Positions 21,398-34,965 of a stretch of 64,000 bases of DNA are shown piece after piece. The position numbers and the translations under genes are program-made. The notes beneath the pieces were generated by a model. The model saw only the letters and a list, made by a program, of their open reading frames with translations, ran no database searches and was not told the DNA's origin. The first letter of the stretch is position 1; each line of letters opens with the position of its first letter. Source of the DNA: Chrysomallon squamiferum (lineage: Eukaryota > Mollusca > Gastropoda > Neomphalida > Peltospiridae); the NCBI GenBank assembly GCA_012295275.1, contig CM022679.1, positions 12,481,915-12,545,914 on the forward strand, in the 5' to 3' direction.

Positions 21398-21624
21398 ACG
21401 TAGACAAAATTACTCACAAACAGTTTGAGAGCTGAAATAACAGATTCTGGCAGGTTGAGAAACATGTTAAACTTTTTTCAGTGAGTATTTAAATAAAACG
21501 TAGACAAAATTACTCACAAACAGATTGAGAGCTAAAATAACAGATTCGGGCAGGTTGAGAAACATGTTAAACTTTTTCAGTGAGTATTTAAATAAAACGT
21601 AGACAAAATTACTCACAAACAGAT
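21398..21624. repeat. Tandem repeat, ~100 bp unit, 2.3 copies
   Basis: A unit starting ACGTAGACAAAATTACTCAC is present at 21398-21497, 21498-21596 and, truncated, at 21597-21624. The two full copies differ at only a few positions plus one T. A young noncoding minisatellite. Confidence 0.92.
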
Positions 21625-22555
21625 AGGCTGGGAGACGATAATGAATATATGTATCGACATATATTGATAGAAATATATCTCAGTTTGTACAACATATAAA
21701 TATTTAAATTCATGTATACATACATATAAACACATAATTGTATACTCAAGTACACCATACACGAATTCGTAGACCCACACATATAATCGTATAAAAACAT
21801 TCTCATACTTTCTCATACATTATACAGAAACAAAAAGAGGCAGTTTACTTTTATAGTATGTGAAGGTTTCATTTTTGTTTTGTATTTGAATTTAACAACA
21901 GATAATTTATATGACGAACAGAAAGAAATATTTTGATAATTTGTGAAATCTAAAATGAATAGACGAATGAAGGATTAACTAAAGAATTTGTATTCAAACA
22001 GAAATTTAAATATATGGAGATCAATATATTTTGAATCAGGAATACAGATTTAAAAGTATAGAATAAGAGACATTAAAACAGAATTTAGTAATATATGTCA
22101 AAATAACACACCATAACTAATACATGAAAGTGAATCAAAGCAAATTAATAAAAATCAACAAACAAAAAAGAGAAGAATACATTTCGCTAACGCTAAACTT
22201 TAAAGAATGGAATGTTGTTATCAAAAACATTTCATTTTGTTTTTCGTATTATCATTATTTTGTTCTCAGTCGGCATGGTTGTGTTTTTGCTTCATCCCAC
22301 GTATAAAGAAGAAGATGAAAAAAAACGAATTTCAACCTTTCACTGTTGAAAGTAAACAAATAATAAACACCGTGTTATTCTTATTGTGTCTCACAAAATG
22401 TTTTATGCTAAAACTCATGGCAAACAAAAAAATATTTCACTCTGGGATATATAACCGTGATATTGAACGATACACCTTGTTTAGCAGCCTTTACGCATAC
22501 GCCGCCATTCTTACTGGGAATAATATTTTAACATGATCAAACAGAACGAAAGGTA
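21625..22555. other. AT-rich noncoding stretch
   Basis: Short TATA/CATA-type words near 21640-21790, then A-rich unique sequence. The frame at 22207-22536 is AT-driven and matches nothing. Confidence 0.55.
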
Positions 22556-22860
22556 CTTCATGTTGGTCACTGTTATTCTTATTACTTCGGATCGGGTCGC
22601 GAGATGGTCACACTGTGGCCCCCGGTTTTTGACCCTATGGGGCTCTAAAGATAGGGTTCAGGATGAAAGATATTTCCGGTGGTCATTTCAGGGTCCAGTG
22701 CATGCCACGTCTCTCTGAATTTGAGATTAACTTTATTACCCTTTGAGATCTGTTAGGGAATTAGTCACACGTTTAGCCTGTAAGATTAACGCCTGCTGGG
22801 GACTGCCGGACAAATCAACAAAATGCTGTAACCAGAGAGGGTGCAAGAAAAATGATATCT
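22556..22860. other. Complex noncoding island
   Basis: Mixed composition between AT-rich flanks. No coding signature or repeat. Possible regulatory element; no specific motif supports it. Confidence 0.3.
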
Positions 22861-23860
22861 AACGTAACAGAAGCGAAATATTTAAAATATTTACTAAATT
22901 TAAAAAACAAAAAACAAAATGCTAATTTTATCCGGATGTGATGTACCTCTAAGGGTGGAATACTAAATGCCTAGAATTTCATATAGTAAACAGATTCAGC
23001 AATAATAGAAAAAGAAATAACAACAGTAATGAGAAGAAGAAGAAGAAGAAGAGGAGGAGATTGAAATACATAAGCAAGAAAAAAAACAAAAACATAAATA
23101 AAATACATAAATGGTCCGATTTTGAAGTCCGATCAGTATAGGACGCTTTGTAGAAGAGACTAGGTAAAACATGTAAATAAAAATATTTAGAGATAAAAGA
23201 TGCATCTGATCTTTTGAAAAGTATTACTTCACTGTTAATCTCTGTTAATTTACACACTTTTTTTTCAGAATATCTGCTGATTTCAATGTTCCAGATTTTA
23301 TATATATGATACTGTCAGTACGGTATTGTATGACACAGATTCAGTCAGTACTCTGCTGAAGTAATGCGTTTTCCTTAATTCATACAACTCCTACATTTTT
23401 TTAATATGACGATACAAAGTCGATTCGTTTTACGTTTTATGTTCAAAACATTCACAATGGAATGCCCACCCTTATTACGTAGTGAATGATGTGACAATCC
23501 AAATTTTTCACTGGATAATGTCAAGCAATAATTTGTTATATTTTGTATTGTATATGGCAATGTCTTAAAGGTGTACTGCGCAGTCGTGTTAATTCTCCAA
23601 ATACTTTGCTTCTAATATTAACTTGTACAAAAGTGGCTTTACTTTTAACCATCCAGAAAGGCAAACATGAACGGCAAATTCTATTCATCACGCTAACTAT
23701 GATATTATTAGAGGAATTGTTTGTTTAATGAATGCTCTATTCATGATGCTAACGATATAAATGCGAATTTTCTAACGCCTGTTTTATTTTTCCCATACCT
23801 TCTAACAAAACGACCAAACAAATGAGTTACACATAAAATGCGTACAGTTTAAATATAATC
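22861..23860. other. AT-rich noncoding stretch
   Basis: Contains an (AAG)n run at about 23032-23055. Otherwise unique; no gene or RNA recognised. Confidence 0.6.
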
Positions 23861-24345
23861 ATGTCGTCTTCTGTTCTCGTCGCGTCTTTATTGCTGGACG
23901 TGTGTTATATGGCGACCGTAAAAATATGTTACTTCACTCCGGACGCTGGTCAGGCAGACGCACGCCGGTCATTTCCTCTGGCCATCAAGATGCTATCGCC
24001 ATTTGATGTGATCAAATGACGGTTGTTTGGAGCCGATTTCCACTAATTACACAAATTGTCCGCTCTTTCTTGTGATTAAGACTTCGATAATTTGTGACCA
24101 CAAGTTGCCCATTCTAGGAGCCGTCGCTTCTACTTAAAATTTTAAAACGCAATTTCATTTGCTTCGATGGACTGTTATTTACTGAGGTTTATAGTTTTAC
24201 TGCCCGTTTTTCCTCGCGAGATAGCATCAGAACTTGTTACTGTCTGCGGTTCTATGTGTTATGAGGTTGGCTTGACCCGTGTTTTCATGCTCAGATAAAT
24301 GCCCTGATTACTGATGAATTATCGTTTGAATTTATATGACGGGTG
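23861..24345. other. Complex noncoding island
   Basis: Mixed sequence with CG dinucleotides, about 6-6.3 kb downstream of gene 1, flanked by AT-rich DNA. No open frame of interest. Candidate conserved noncoding element by composition only. Confidence 0.3.
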
Positions 24346-25300
24346 TGGTTTACATAAATGTTTAAAAATTTAATGTGAGCTAAAAAGTTCTCCTGTTCAT
24401 AAAATGAACTTTTTAATATAGGCTCTGATGGACTGAATTTCGAAATTTGCCATTTTATTTTGTTTTAATTTTTTTTATATTTTAAAAAATTTCCCCGTTA
24501 TTGTTATTATTATTATTATTTTTATTATTATTTTTTTTTAAATATATTTTATAGGACTGTAAACGTTTCATCCTGTCCTTTATAGAAACAAAATGTGTTT
24601 TGTTGTTTCTGTTGACACTGGTACGATCAAGTCAGTTTTTCTCTCACTGATTTAAGAATTAAATACACACTTGTAAAATTTTCTTTTTCAGAAAAAAATA
24701 TTAATTACAGCATAATTTACTGGAATAATTATTACAATAAATTAACATTTAGGTGTTTTATTTATTTATTTATTTATTTATTTACAGTTGCTAGTACAAG
24801 TTTTCCGAAAAGGAAACATGATCATTACTGTGGGTACTTGTTTAAAGATGAAATTCATCAAAATTGAAGCGTTTCTCATAATCTTCTTATCAGTTTACTA
24901 TATTAATATCAAAAACATAATGTCAAATTTAATGAAATTAAAAATTAAAATTATATTTTTAACTTAAAAATAGAAAATGATTATGTTGTTTAAAAAACAC
25001 ATTTGCATAAATTTGTTTTTTCAAGACTGCAAAATACATAATTATATACAAAACTGATTTCAGAAATTAGTATTAATGTTTTATTTTCTACCTAATATTA
25101 TTTTATTTCTGCAGTCTTAAAAATAATATTCAGTACTCATTGAAATAAAACTGAAAAGGAAAAAAAAATAGAAAAGGAAAGAAAAAGAATTCAATGTCAA
25201 TTCTATTCCGAACACTTAAAAATGATAGTCAGTATTCACTGAAACATAATAGAATGAAAATAATAATAGCAGGGGGAAAAAATTAAATATCACATCCTAA
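24346..25300. other. AT-rich noncoding stretch
   Basis: T-rich with ATT (about 24497-24532) and TTTA (about 24757-24784) runs. No gene. Confidence 0.65.
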
Positions 25301-25830
25301 GTGTCCACCCTTAACTTGAGTAACATAACCATACACCCCGAGTTAAAAACGTGGAAATAGAAAAGTCTTTGATCGTTCTGCAATTCATTAAGAAGACACA
25401 GGAATCTTTCAAGCCGAATTTCTTCTGCCCCTTGCATCACAGACACAAATAAGGGGGATGGGCGTGTCACCGCCCCACAAAGGATGGGTGCTGGGGGTCA
25501 CGACCTTTCGGTAACTCCTAAACTTAGGAATAAAAAGAAGATTGATACGGGTTATAAAGACCGCGGGATTATGACTGGACGTTTTCGGGATTTCGGGTAT
25601 GAATTAATCTCGACAAACCATACACGTAGTATAAGAAGATTTCTCAACTGTTTTTGTCCTGTCAGAAACTGGGGTCCACAAAGAGTCCAGATTTTTAAAA
25701 ATGACCCCAAGATCAATGACACTGTGTAATGACGTGTAAAAATACAGCCTGTCGTGTTATAATCATTTTTATTATTTTTTATAAAAATGTTGATGATACT
25801 GGCTGAATGCCGGTGTGTACTTTCCACGAT
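25301..25830. other. Complex island sharing GGGTCACGACCTTTC with 30.2 kb
   Basis: The word GGGTCACGACCTTTC at 25495-25509 recurs at 30254-30268, with the preceding eight bases also matching but for one. It combines GGGTCA and a reverse AGGTCG half-site, reminiscent of nuclear-receptor elements. Open frames on both strands here match no known protein. Confidence 0.35.
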
Positions 25831-26061
25831 AATCCTTTACATTTTAATAGCGAAAGGATTTATCCTTATTTTCAGTTTGCAGCGACACAAAATGTGGTTA
25901 TTGATGATATTTGAACAAGTGCGATCATTTAAAAAAATAAAAAAACAAAAAAAAAAGATATTTTGAATTGTAAAGAGTAGTAAACGTTTTAAACGTTATG
26001 TCATTATTTTAGAAAATCATTATTACATAAAATAACTAATTGTTTAAAATAATTAGATAAC
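25831..26061. other. AT-rich noncoding spacer
   Basis: No feature beyond a short A-rich run near 25930-25960. Confidence 0.6.
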
Positions 26062-26392
26062 ATTAAATGCTGTAGTAGTAATAACAGATGCAGTATTAGT
26101 AGTGGTAGTAGTAGTAATAGTAGTAGTAGTAGTAATAGCAGTAGTAGTAGTAGTAGCAGTGGTAGTAGTAGTAGTCGTAGTAGAAATAACTGCATTTTTA
26201 GATAAGTATTTTTATTATTAATAGTAATAGTTTTAGTAGTGGTAGTAGTAGTAGTAGTAGTAACAGTGGTAAATAGTAGAACTAGTGGTTGTATTCGTAG
26301 TAATAGTAATAGCAACAGTATTACTAGTGATAATGGTAGTAGTAGTAGTAGCAGTAGTAATGGTAACAGTAACAACAATAAATAACTTCTTG
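26062..26392. repeat. (TAG)n-based degenerate triplet array
   Basis: TAG triplets with AAT, CAG and TGG variants hold a three-base register for over 300 bp. The long poly-Leu minus frame through it is an artefact. Confidence 0.85.
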
Positions 26393-27045
26393 TATTTCTG
26401 TCACAACTCCTGACTTCGTACCATTGATACCGCAGTGACAACCAACACGTCAACAGCGCCCACCATTAACTAATATTAGAACATACTGAACGTCACTAGA
26501 TCATTCTCCCACTAACAATATAAATATCAAATACCCGCCAATCATTACAGGGTGAAAAAAAAAACATATATTAAAAAAGAAAATTATTAAAAAGTGGCTG
26601 CTGAGGTTGTCGAAAAGTTCATTTTCATTCAACGAAACGGACAAAAGAGTCTGTAAGCCATGAGCAAAACGCTGAAAAGAAATAAATAAACGCCATTCTT
26701 CAGAGATTGTACCTTTTTCTACGAATTCTTTCTTTGGTGTCATAAACGACCAACTCAATTGAGATCAGACGCCAGACAAAACAATATGTGTTTGAGAATG
26801 AAGTGGAGAGGGAAAGAATCACATCATATTTATGTTTAATGGGAGGCGTTTGCCTGCTTGGCGGTGCATAAACTCGGTTACTTTGCCGCCCCTAAATCGG
26901 TTAAAAGGTGTTTTTGAATTATACCCGTTAATAAAGGAACCTATATTCTCTAACATTTCATCACCAGAGGGCTTTTATATCTGTAATTGAGTCGCAGTGA
27001 AAGCAAGTGTATTAAAAATGACAGCTCCAAATGAAGTTTCGTGGA

Positions 27046-27091
<46 letters not shown>

Positions 27092-27395
27092 CTCCCGTCC
27101 ACAGCCACCAGAGCCCACATCGACGCGCAGGGCGGGGTTCAATGAGTATACGGGTGGGTTGCTGTTGTATCACAGTCGTTAATGTGCAACCTATCAAAAA
27201 AGATCAAAGGTCTGGGGTGGCCAGACGACCAGATGGCCGTGTCATGGTGTTAATAATCTATGTTGGAGTCTTTGTTGGTTGTCGTCGAAAGTCATTAGAT
27301 GTACGAGCTATTAGTGGGCAAATCCATGTTTCACCTTCATGTTGAATGCTAAGAGAAAAACGTGAAGTATGTAAATTGAATGGGTGTTTAATTCA
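26393..27395. other. Noncoding, with complex block and T40 run
   Basis: Mixed sequence at about 26830-27000 and 27092-27340 flanks a T homopolymer of about 40 at 27052-27091. Frames through the run (poly-Phe or poly-Lys) are artefacts. No gene recognised. Confidence 0.5.
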
Positions 27396-27513
27396 ACAGT
27401 GTAATATATCTCTCTTTTTATGCTCACTTTCTTTCATTCCTTTTCGGCCTTTCTGTCATTCATTTTTATCTTTTTTCGTTCTTTCTTTCCTTCTTCTTTT
27501 TATTCTTTCTCTC

Positions 27514-27544
<31 letters not shown>

Positions 27545-27645
27545 TTTTTTCGTTTATTTTTAGTTTTTTTATTTCGTTTTTTTTTTAGTTTTTTTATTTA
27601 TTCTTTTCTGGTTTTTTTTCTTTTTTTTCCTTTGATATTTTTAAA
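27396..27645. repeat. Pyrimidine-rich (TTC/T) tract
   Basis: About 250 bp almost purely of T and C on the + strand, including long T runs. Simple sequence. Confidence 0.85.
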
Positions 27646-28430
27646 TAAGGTAATTTCTATATTAATTTAAAAAAAGATAATAAAGCTCTCTGTTTATCAT
27701 ATTAATAATATCTGCGGCAATCGTAACGGTAATAACATACGTGTCAGCAAATAAAGTAACAGTGGTTGAAACTGTAATATGCGATGGAACAATGATCAGT
27801 AGTTTTTAATTTAATTATTTAAAATATCAACATAATCGGATTTGATATTTACAGTTAAAAGAAAAGTAACGAATATCCAAATAATTATGTATAAATATTC
27901 GTTATTTAATAAACTCACATATATACTAATAATACTGATATTTATATTTTTGTCACATATATCTGTCACAATTGATAACATTATTTAAGATGATGCAATT
28001 AAATCGTCACAAATATGTATAATAATTGTTCTGTATGCTGCAACGAATTTCATAATTACTATAGTTTTTACCATTTACTAGTTAAGCTTGTGTCTCGTTA
28101 CCGTGTGGTTATGACACTAATACGAAAATTCGATGACAATTATCGGCGATTGTTGTCTGTATGTTACAACATGTTGGCAAACGACTGTTAAAGATGCGTT
28201 ATTATCTGATGGAAGATAACCAGTTTAGTGTCATCGCCTTGTGCACGTTCACGCCACATTAATATTTAACTTCAGCCACGACAGTTCAGTGTCGACACGA
28301 TTTATTTAACAAGCGAAAACTAAAACTTAATAATAACCTGAGCCGTGTCAGCAGAATTAGTGTAACAAGACAATAATAGTTACACTTGCATAATCGAGGC
28401 AGAAATAGAAACAATGAATTTGATTCAGTG
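27646..28430. other. AT-rich noncoding stretch
   Basis: Unique AT-rich sequence, somewhat more mixed at about 28090-28400. No gene. Confidence 0.55.
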
Positions 28431-28625
28431 TCATAGGTATGGTATATTCTGATCTGGTATGATTTTGGTATAATCTGGTGTGGTATATATAATCTGATGT
28501 GGTATGATATACATGTAGTATGGTGTGGTTAAAATGGTACGATATAGTGTGTTTTCGTAATCTGTGACATGGTGTATCTTATTATGGTACGGTTTTCTAT
28601 GGTATTCCTGTTGTAAAATGGTACG
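28431..28625. repeat. Cryptic GGTAT/TGGTRT repeat
   Basis: Words such as GGTAT, TGGTATGAT, TCTGGTGTGG and TGGTACG recur every 10-20 bases for about 190 bp. It reads as a decayed short-unit repeat on an AT background. Confidence 0.6.
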
Positions 28626-28980
28626 ATGATATGTGTGTATAACGAAATTTTGTTTATATTCTACAGGTGATAAATAAAAAACATCAAAATTTTACAAATG
28701 TATTTCAACAACAAACTCGATTTCTAATATCGTTTGTATATAAAATACAAATTTTTTAATATTTATCCTGAAATTAACAAACAAAAAAGGATAATTTTAT
28801 TATTATTTGAACCAGTAATCCACATTTATTCATACTATTTTCGAAAAAGCCAACATTAAATTATTTTTATGAAAAATAAGCGAAAAATGAATATTTATCC
28901 TTTGTAACAAAAAAAATAATAATAATTGAAATTTGAAGCCGGGGACTAAACTAGAATTAGGAACGATTTGTTGTTTCTTA
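28626..28980. other. AT-rich noncoding stretch
   Basis: No feature seen. Confidence 0.6.
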
Positions 28981-29330
28981 GACAAATGATAATTTTCTGA
29001 TGCCTATCAGAAATGAACGGACAATTTCAATTACTTAGCGGTGAGAAGCCATTTTATTTAAACTGGTCGTTCCACCCGTCACCACAACAACCGTGACGTT
29101 CTTTGTTTGTTGCTGTGTTCTGTGACGACCATCGCGTGCACGACATTATCGCGCCATCTTGCGGCGAGTGTGTTAATAAGACAGGCACCCGAAATTTGAT
29201 AATCTGACAAAAATCGAGCAATTATCTATCACGGCACTGATGATGAAGATGTGTAGACAAAGGGCACGTGTGGTAAACAGAGAAACCGAGGACTTCATCA
29301 ACACAGCGTGACTGATCAAAATATTTCAAC
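28981..29330. promoter_or_regulatory. GC-richer island with CTCF/YY1-like motif and CACGTG
   Basis: Mixed CG-containing block about 11 kb downstream of gene 1. It contains GCGCCATCTTGCGG at 29151-29164 and CACGTG at 29265-29270. No frame of interest. Candidate regulatory element; inferred. Confidence 0.35.
29151..29164 (-). promoter_or_regulatory. CTCF-like (or YY1-like) motif, minus strand
   Basis: The minus strand reads CCGCAAGATGGCGC, 12 of 14 against the CTCF consensus, with the AGATGGCGC core typical of fly CTCF. AAGATGGCG is equally a YY1 word, so assignment is uncertain. Confidence 0.3.
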
Positions 29331-29359
29331 ATGAATTATAACACTGTTGTCTTGCTCGT

Positions 29360-29672
29360 CTACCCACACACAAACACACACTGATATATACATACGCAAT
29401 GCACATACATATACAACCTCATACACACACAAACATATACACACACACACATACATATATATACACATACATACATACGTACATATATACACAATAATAC
29501 ATTCATACAAACATACACACATATATATACATATATACACAATAATGCATTCATACAAACACATACATATGTACATATACTTGAGTGTGCATAAATATAC
29601 ACATATACATACATGCATACATACTTACATACTTACATACATATATACATGTGTAGTACATACACTTGTATG
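29360..29672. repeat. Imperfect (CATA)n/(CA)n tract
   Basis: CACA, CATA and TATA units dominate for about 300 bp; all frames encode YVCM or HTYI-type repeats. Confidence 0.9.
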
Positions 29673-29769
29673 TAGGTAAATGACTTTGTACTCGCATCTA
29701 TGCATCCGATTGTACGTTATAATAACGAATGATATTCATAATTTAAATATATGTGTACGAGTTCGCGTT

Positions 29770-29845
29770 TGTGTGCGTGTGTGTGTGTGTGTGTGTGTGA
29801 GTGTGATAATCATTGTAGTAGTAGTAGTAATGATAATAATAAGTG
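29770..29845. repeat. (GT)n, then (TAG)/(AAT) triplets
   Basis: A (GT)n run at about 29773-29803 is followed by TAG and AAT triplets. Confidence 0.85.
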
Positions 29846-30589
29846 TGTATAAGTTTTATATCTTGTTAAAACTCATGTTATCACTAATCTTAACGCGATA
29901 TGTATTTCCCTTCCTATGGGAAGGTTTGTTTTAAGGATCCTATGCAGCTATTCAAAAGGAACAAATCACGGATTGAGGCCAGGAAGTCTTTATGTTAAAA
30001 TCACTAAACACAAACCATTTGTGAGCTATTTAATAACCGTTATGATGTAATCCTTAGTATAAAATAATAAATCGTTTTTCAGTTTTCTTTTCTTTTTAAT
30101 TTTTTCATCTCAAATATATTTATTTTTTTAAAGAAATATTTTTAAGTAGCCGCATAGCTCGCACACAAAAACACAAAACACAGGATATTGGGTCATCCTC
30201 GACACACAAACACACACCGGTAGGCTGGTCATTTTTAACAAGGGAGGTGCTGAGGGTCACGACCTTTCATAACGTTAGCCAGTGGGGGGCATTTGATTGA
30301 TAGTCTCTCCATCAGGGGATACAGAACGCGACATTACCCGCCCGACAGGTGCGAACAGCTAATGCATGTCCCTTCGTACGAAAATTGAATTTCCTTCAAG
30401 TCTTTTTACACAGTGATCTTCTTAAGCTAAGTACTTACTGTTTGCTTAAATCTTAAATGTTTAAGTCGATGCTCAGAGGGAAATATCCACAATTCAATTT
30501 ATCCTCAACAAATAGCTCGCCTAAGAGGTACTGACCTTTGTGAGCGATTAGTACTGACCCTTTGTGGCACGTGTCTGAGAATATATATA

Positions 30590-30590
<1 letters not shown>
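29846..30590. other. Noncoding; complex at 30.2-30.6 kb
   Basis: AT-rich to about 30150, then a mixed block carrying the GGGTCACGACCTTTC word (30254-30268) and CACGTG at 30568-30573. No gene. Confidence 0.45.

Positions 30591-30622
<32 letters not shown>
30591..30622. repeat. (GA)n/(GACA)n short tract
   Basis: A short purine-rich array of GA and GACA units. Confidence 0.85.
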
Positions 30623-31300
30623 GAGAACATGAAATAAAGAAACTGTATAATGTTAAGAAGCATATCCAATAATTTATAATTTAACTTGTGGATGCGATTG
30701 TTTATAACTTTAATGCTTATTTTGTTTTTCCTAAACTCTTAATTTATTTATTCATTCATTTATTACTCTTGTAAAATCTTTCCCGAAAAATTATAAAAAC
30801 AATTCAAGTAAGTTTCATATACTGAGGTGGTCGAGCAATACATACATATGCATTGAGTTTTTTCCTCGGGAAATATTGTTGTCCAGAATAAGAATATTTA
30901 TTATAATTAAAACAGTCTTGACGCTTCGCTAGTTCAGGAAATATTGTTAGGGCGCTTTGAGAAGAACTGATCTTGTGATCGATCACGCCTGAAGACAGAA
31001 CTCTAAACCAGAGCCAGATTGTCATTTCCTTTATTTTTTCTAAAGATAATAATTCAAACAAAGATGGTAACATATCTTTAAGAGTCTAATGAGAAGATCT
31101 TTTAACCGTAACATAAAATTTCATGAATTCAAAACTTATTATTTAAAGTTTAAGAAACCAAAGCGACTTAAAGTAAAGCTAGGTGTTAATAATTTAAGGG
31201 TTCTTCTGCATCTTTCTTTTTCAATTCTTTATCTTCTTACTCTGAAACGGCCCTTATTTGGGGTATCATGACTTCTCAGATGTCGAAAATGAGTTTGCAA
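30623..31300. other. AT-rich noncoding stretch
   Basis: Unique sequence. The minus frame at 30804-31073 has no recognisable domain. Confidence 0.5.
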
Positions 31301-31985
31301 ACGCTTTTAAAATAGCTACATTATTGACACGTGCTGTATCAGTTTTATGTACCGCATGTTATTATTGGATCACTCTAAACCTCGGACTATCCCTGCTGAA
31401 GCGTCGTTCAAACCCTGCAGATGGATCATCCCATATGCATTAATAGATTACAACGTGAATCGAGTCAGCGGTGAGATACTGATCTGTATTACTTACACGA
31501 ATTAGCCCGGAAAGAAACGATACCCTTGTCGTACTCTGAGATAACAGAGCCGATGAGTCTCGAAACCCCGTAATTTTGTGCAATCACGAGCCGCACAATG
31601 GGTCAGAGTCCACCAGCCTGGAAGCAATGTCCACTGGGGACTGTCGAGGGGTGACAACATAATGCTCAAACACTGGTAATTTCCCGTAATAGGTGCTAGT
31701 CGCGTGCCAGTTGCGGTCGCCTGATGCAAGGCACGCGTCGTCGCTCGGTCGGACAGATAATCCGAAATAAGTGGAAAGGGACTTCCCCATTCTGCTTCGT
31801 TTGCTGCAGCCATTGTTCTCGTGTCGTAATTGATTCTCAATTATACTGATGGTTGGTAAACATGATCCAAACAACAATGCCTTAATGACAAGCCTGCAGG
31901 CGAAGTCATAATGCATTTTTCCGATGTTCCTTCAAGGCGCCCGTCTGATGTCGTCCAAATGGTCATCTCGTAGTGTTTTCTTATG
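31301..31985. promoter_or_regulatory. Complex island with CACGTG
   Basis: Almost 700 bp of mixed sequence roughly midway between the two neurogenin-like genes. CACGTG lies at 31328-31333. Two overlapping minus frames (31502-31840, 31584-31916) are open but show no domain and no obvious splice structure. Candidate shared enhancer; inferred. Confidence 0.35.
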
Positions 31986-32258
31986 GGAAACGCAGTTCTT
32001 TTTATTTTTTATTATTAATATTTTTTTTTTTTTTAGTCAAAAATATAGACATATAGATGTTTAATATAGGCTGGATAGTCAAAGTAAGGTTGTTGAAGAA
32101 ATGAAATCTGTTTGAACTTCATTTTCATTTGTAATATATTTATATATAGTCATGCCGATTTTTCTTAATTTGGGAGTTTATAATAAATCCGTAAGTGTTC
32201 CCTATTTACTTTTAAAATAATTACAAAAATTTCTTAAAAAAAAAAAAATAAATAAATA

Positions 32259-32296
<38 letters not shown>

Positions 32297-32535
32297 GAAA
32301 TTCAACGATAATATTTTACTTTCCTTAAATATTTTATTTTCAAAAACAGTTTAGTCTAAACATCTTTACAAATATTAATATATTAAAATCCATTTTACTA
32401 AAATTCAACACACTCAAAGACAGACGCACATAAATACCCTACTGCAATAAACTTCTTTTCTCACACCTTTCAGTAAAGAAAGAAAAGCAATTTATCCCAC
32501 ATTTGACACCTATTAACTATTTAAGTAATGTGCCA
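31986..32535. other. AT-rich noncoding with (AAAT)/(AAT) run
   Basis: A run at 32236-32249 followed by AAAT and AAT units to about 32293. No gene. Confidence 0.7.
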
Positions 32536-33140
32536 ACGTGTCGTTTAATAATTACTGTTTTCTGTTCTACCTGGCTATTCACAGAATCAAAATTACTTGG
32601 ATCTGTGACAAATCAATGTTCATCAGCGCTGGCCGCGACACTTGGCACGTGAATGGAACACGATGACAAACATCACTGTTTTCATCAAAGAAGCTGATTA
32701 TTACACTGGATGCATGTAATTTTTTCCTTTTTTTTGACAAAATTTTTAAAAGTCGATCACCTATTTAACACTCGGCTCATTGTATTATTTTTATTTCCTT
32801 CAGAAAAAATGTAAATGTCAGCTAACCATTTAACACTCGGCGCTTTGTATTCGACGATTATTTAATTCCACCTGAGACTACGTGTGCATGTTACAAATGA
32901 CCCAAACCAATTTCGCGGCTGATTATCGCTGGTGACATTCTTGTACGTTCTGACATGACATTTCTGTTTGGGACGGACTGAATGACGAGCCGTGTCTCTC
33001 GGATACCCTGACGTGAGCTGTGCTCTGCTGGATGTAACGGTTTTATTGTCACAGTGACATTCTCATAGTGACTGTCTTTATTAACCTTTGACACCGGTAT
33101 GTCAGTATTTATAAAATGTTCCACTGACACGCTGCTTTGA
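32536..33140. promoter_or_regulatory. Complex island with CACGTG
   Basis: Mixed sequence with CACGTG at 32646-32651. The phrase TTTAACACTCGG occurs twice (about 32765 and 32828), suggesting a small local duplication. No coding support. Confidence 0.3.
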
Positions 33141-33356
33141 TAGATGGTCTATTACTGATTTATTAAAAGATAGAGAATTTTTATTTCCCGTTATGGCCAG
33201 AGCTTTCGATTTAATATATCAAAGGTTTGCGATAGTCAAACGCCTGTCTTGTCGAGATTTTCAGCAAGAACACTTGTGACAATTAGCAGCAAATAATGTC
33301 GCTGTGATAAGAAATAATTCATTTAAATAATAATTAAGCTATTTGTTCATGTTTTT
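33141..33356. other. Noncoding spacer
   Basis: No feature seen. Confidence 0.6.
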
Positions 33357-33440
33357 AAGTATCTACCTATCTATCTATCTATCTGTCTGTCTGTCTACAT
33401 ATCTATCTATCTACCTGTATATCTATTTGTCTGTCGGTCA
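33357..33440. repeat. (CTAT)n/(CTGT)n tetranucleotide tract
   Basis: CTAT units with a CTGT segment, imperfect. Confidence 0.9.
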
Positions 33441-33533
33441 TTTCATTTAAAATTTCATGATATGCAACTTTCATTAAACAGCCATCTGCATTTCTAGATC
33501 TAAATGTTTCCTCTTTCCTTCACTGCCTTGTTT

Positions 33534-34430
<897 letters not shown>

Positions 34431-34590
34431 TAATTCTTTATATCTCTTTCTTTTCTTTTTTCTTTTTTTTTCAATTAGCCTTTTTTTCTTTTTTATACCT
34501 CTTCCTTTTTTTGTCTTTCTTTTCTTTTCTTCCTTTTTTTATTATTATTTTTTTTTTATCTTTTTTTTTTTTTTTTTCTTTTTAATACCT
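34431..34590. repeat. Pyrimidine-rich T/C tract
   Basis: Over 150 bp almost entirely of T and C, with long T runs at the right end. Confidence 0.85.
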
Positions 34591-34679
34591 AATACCTGTG
34601 GTGCAGTTATTAGAAGAAAAAAAAAATCGATATTCCATTGTCTTCGTTCAGAAAAAAAAAAAATAAGTTTGAACATTTC

Positions 34680-34965
34680 TAGCAGCGGGACATGATGTTA
34701 AATATTTTTCGAAGCGAAAAACTCTCGTGAAAAGTCTCCACAGTTCCAGACGGTGTCAGATTAAAATTGCCTCATTTCACACATTTTAGGCAATTTACAT
34801 AGATTATGATTTTTAATGTGGCATATGTTTGTGTGCGTTTCTTTTTCGCTTATCTATCGAGAAAACAGATATTTGTGGTTTTCATCCACGTCCAATCCAT
34901 CCCACGTGGCGTCCTGCAGGGTGACCGTCTAGCGCAGGTGTGGTTTATAATTTATATCTAATTTT
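34680..34965. promoter_or_regulatory. Complex island with CCAAT-CACGTG composite
   Basis: CCAAT at 34892-34896 is followed six bases later by CACGTG at 34903-34908, the same pairing seen at 15725-15735 and, on the other strand, in the gene 2 promoter. Otherwise unique sequence without a gene. Confidence 0.35.

Noticed and set aside
26004-26453. 149-residue poly-Leu minus-strand frame
   Set aside because: Product of the TAG triplet array; leucine runs only.
31502-31916. Two overlapping minus frames of 110-112 residues
   Set aside because: No recognisable family; the two frames compete for the same bases and no splice structure or promoter supports either. Kept as a noncoding island.
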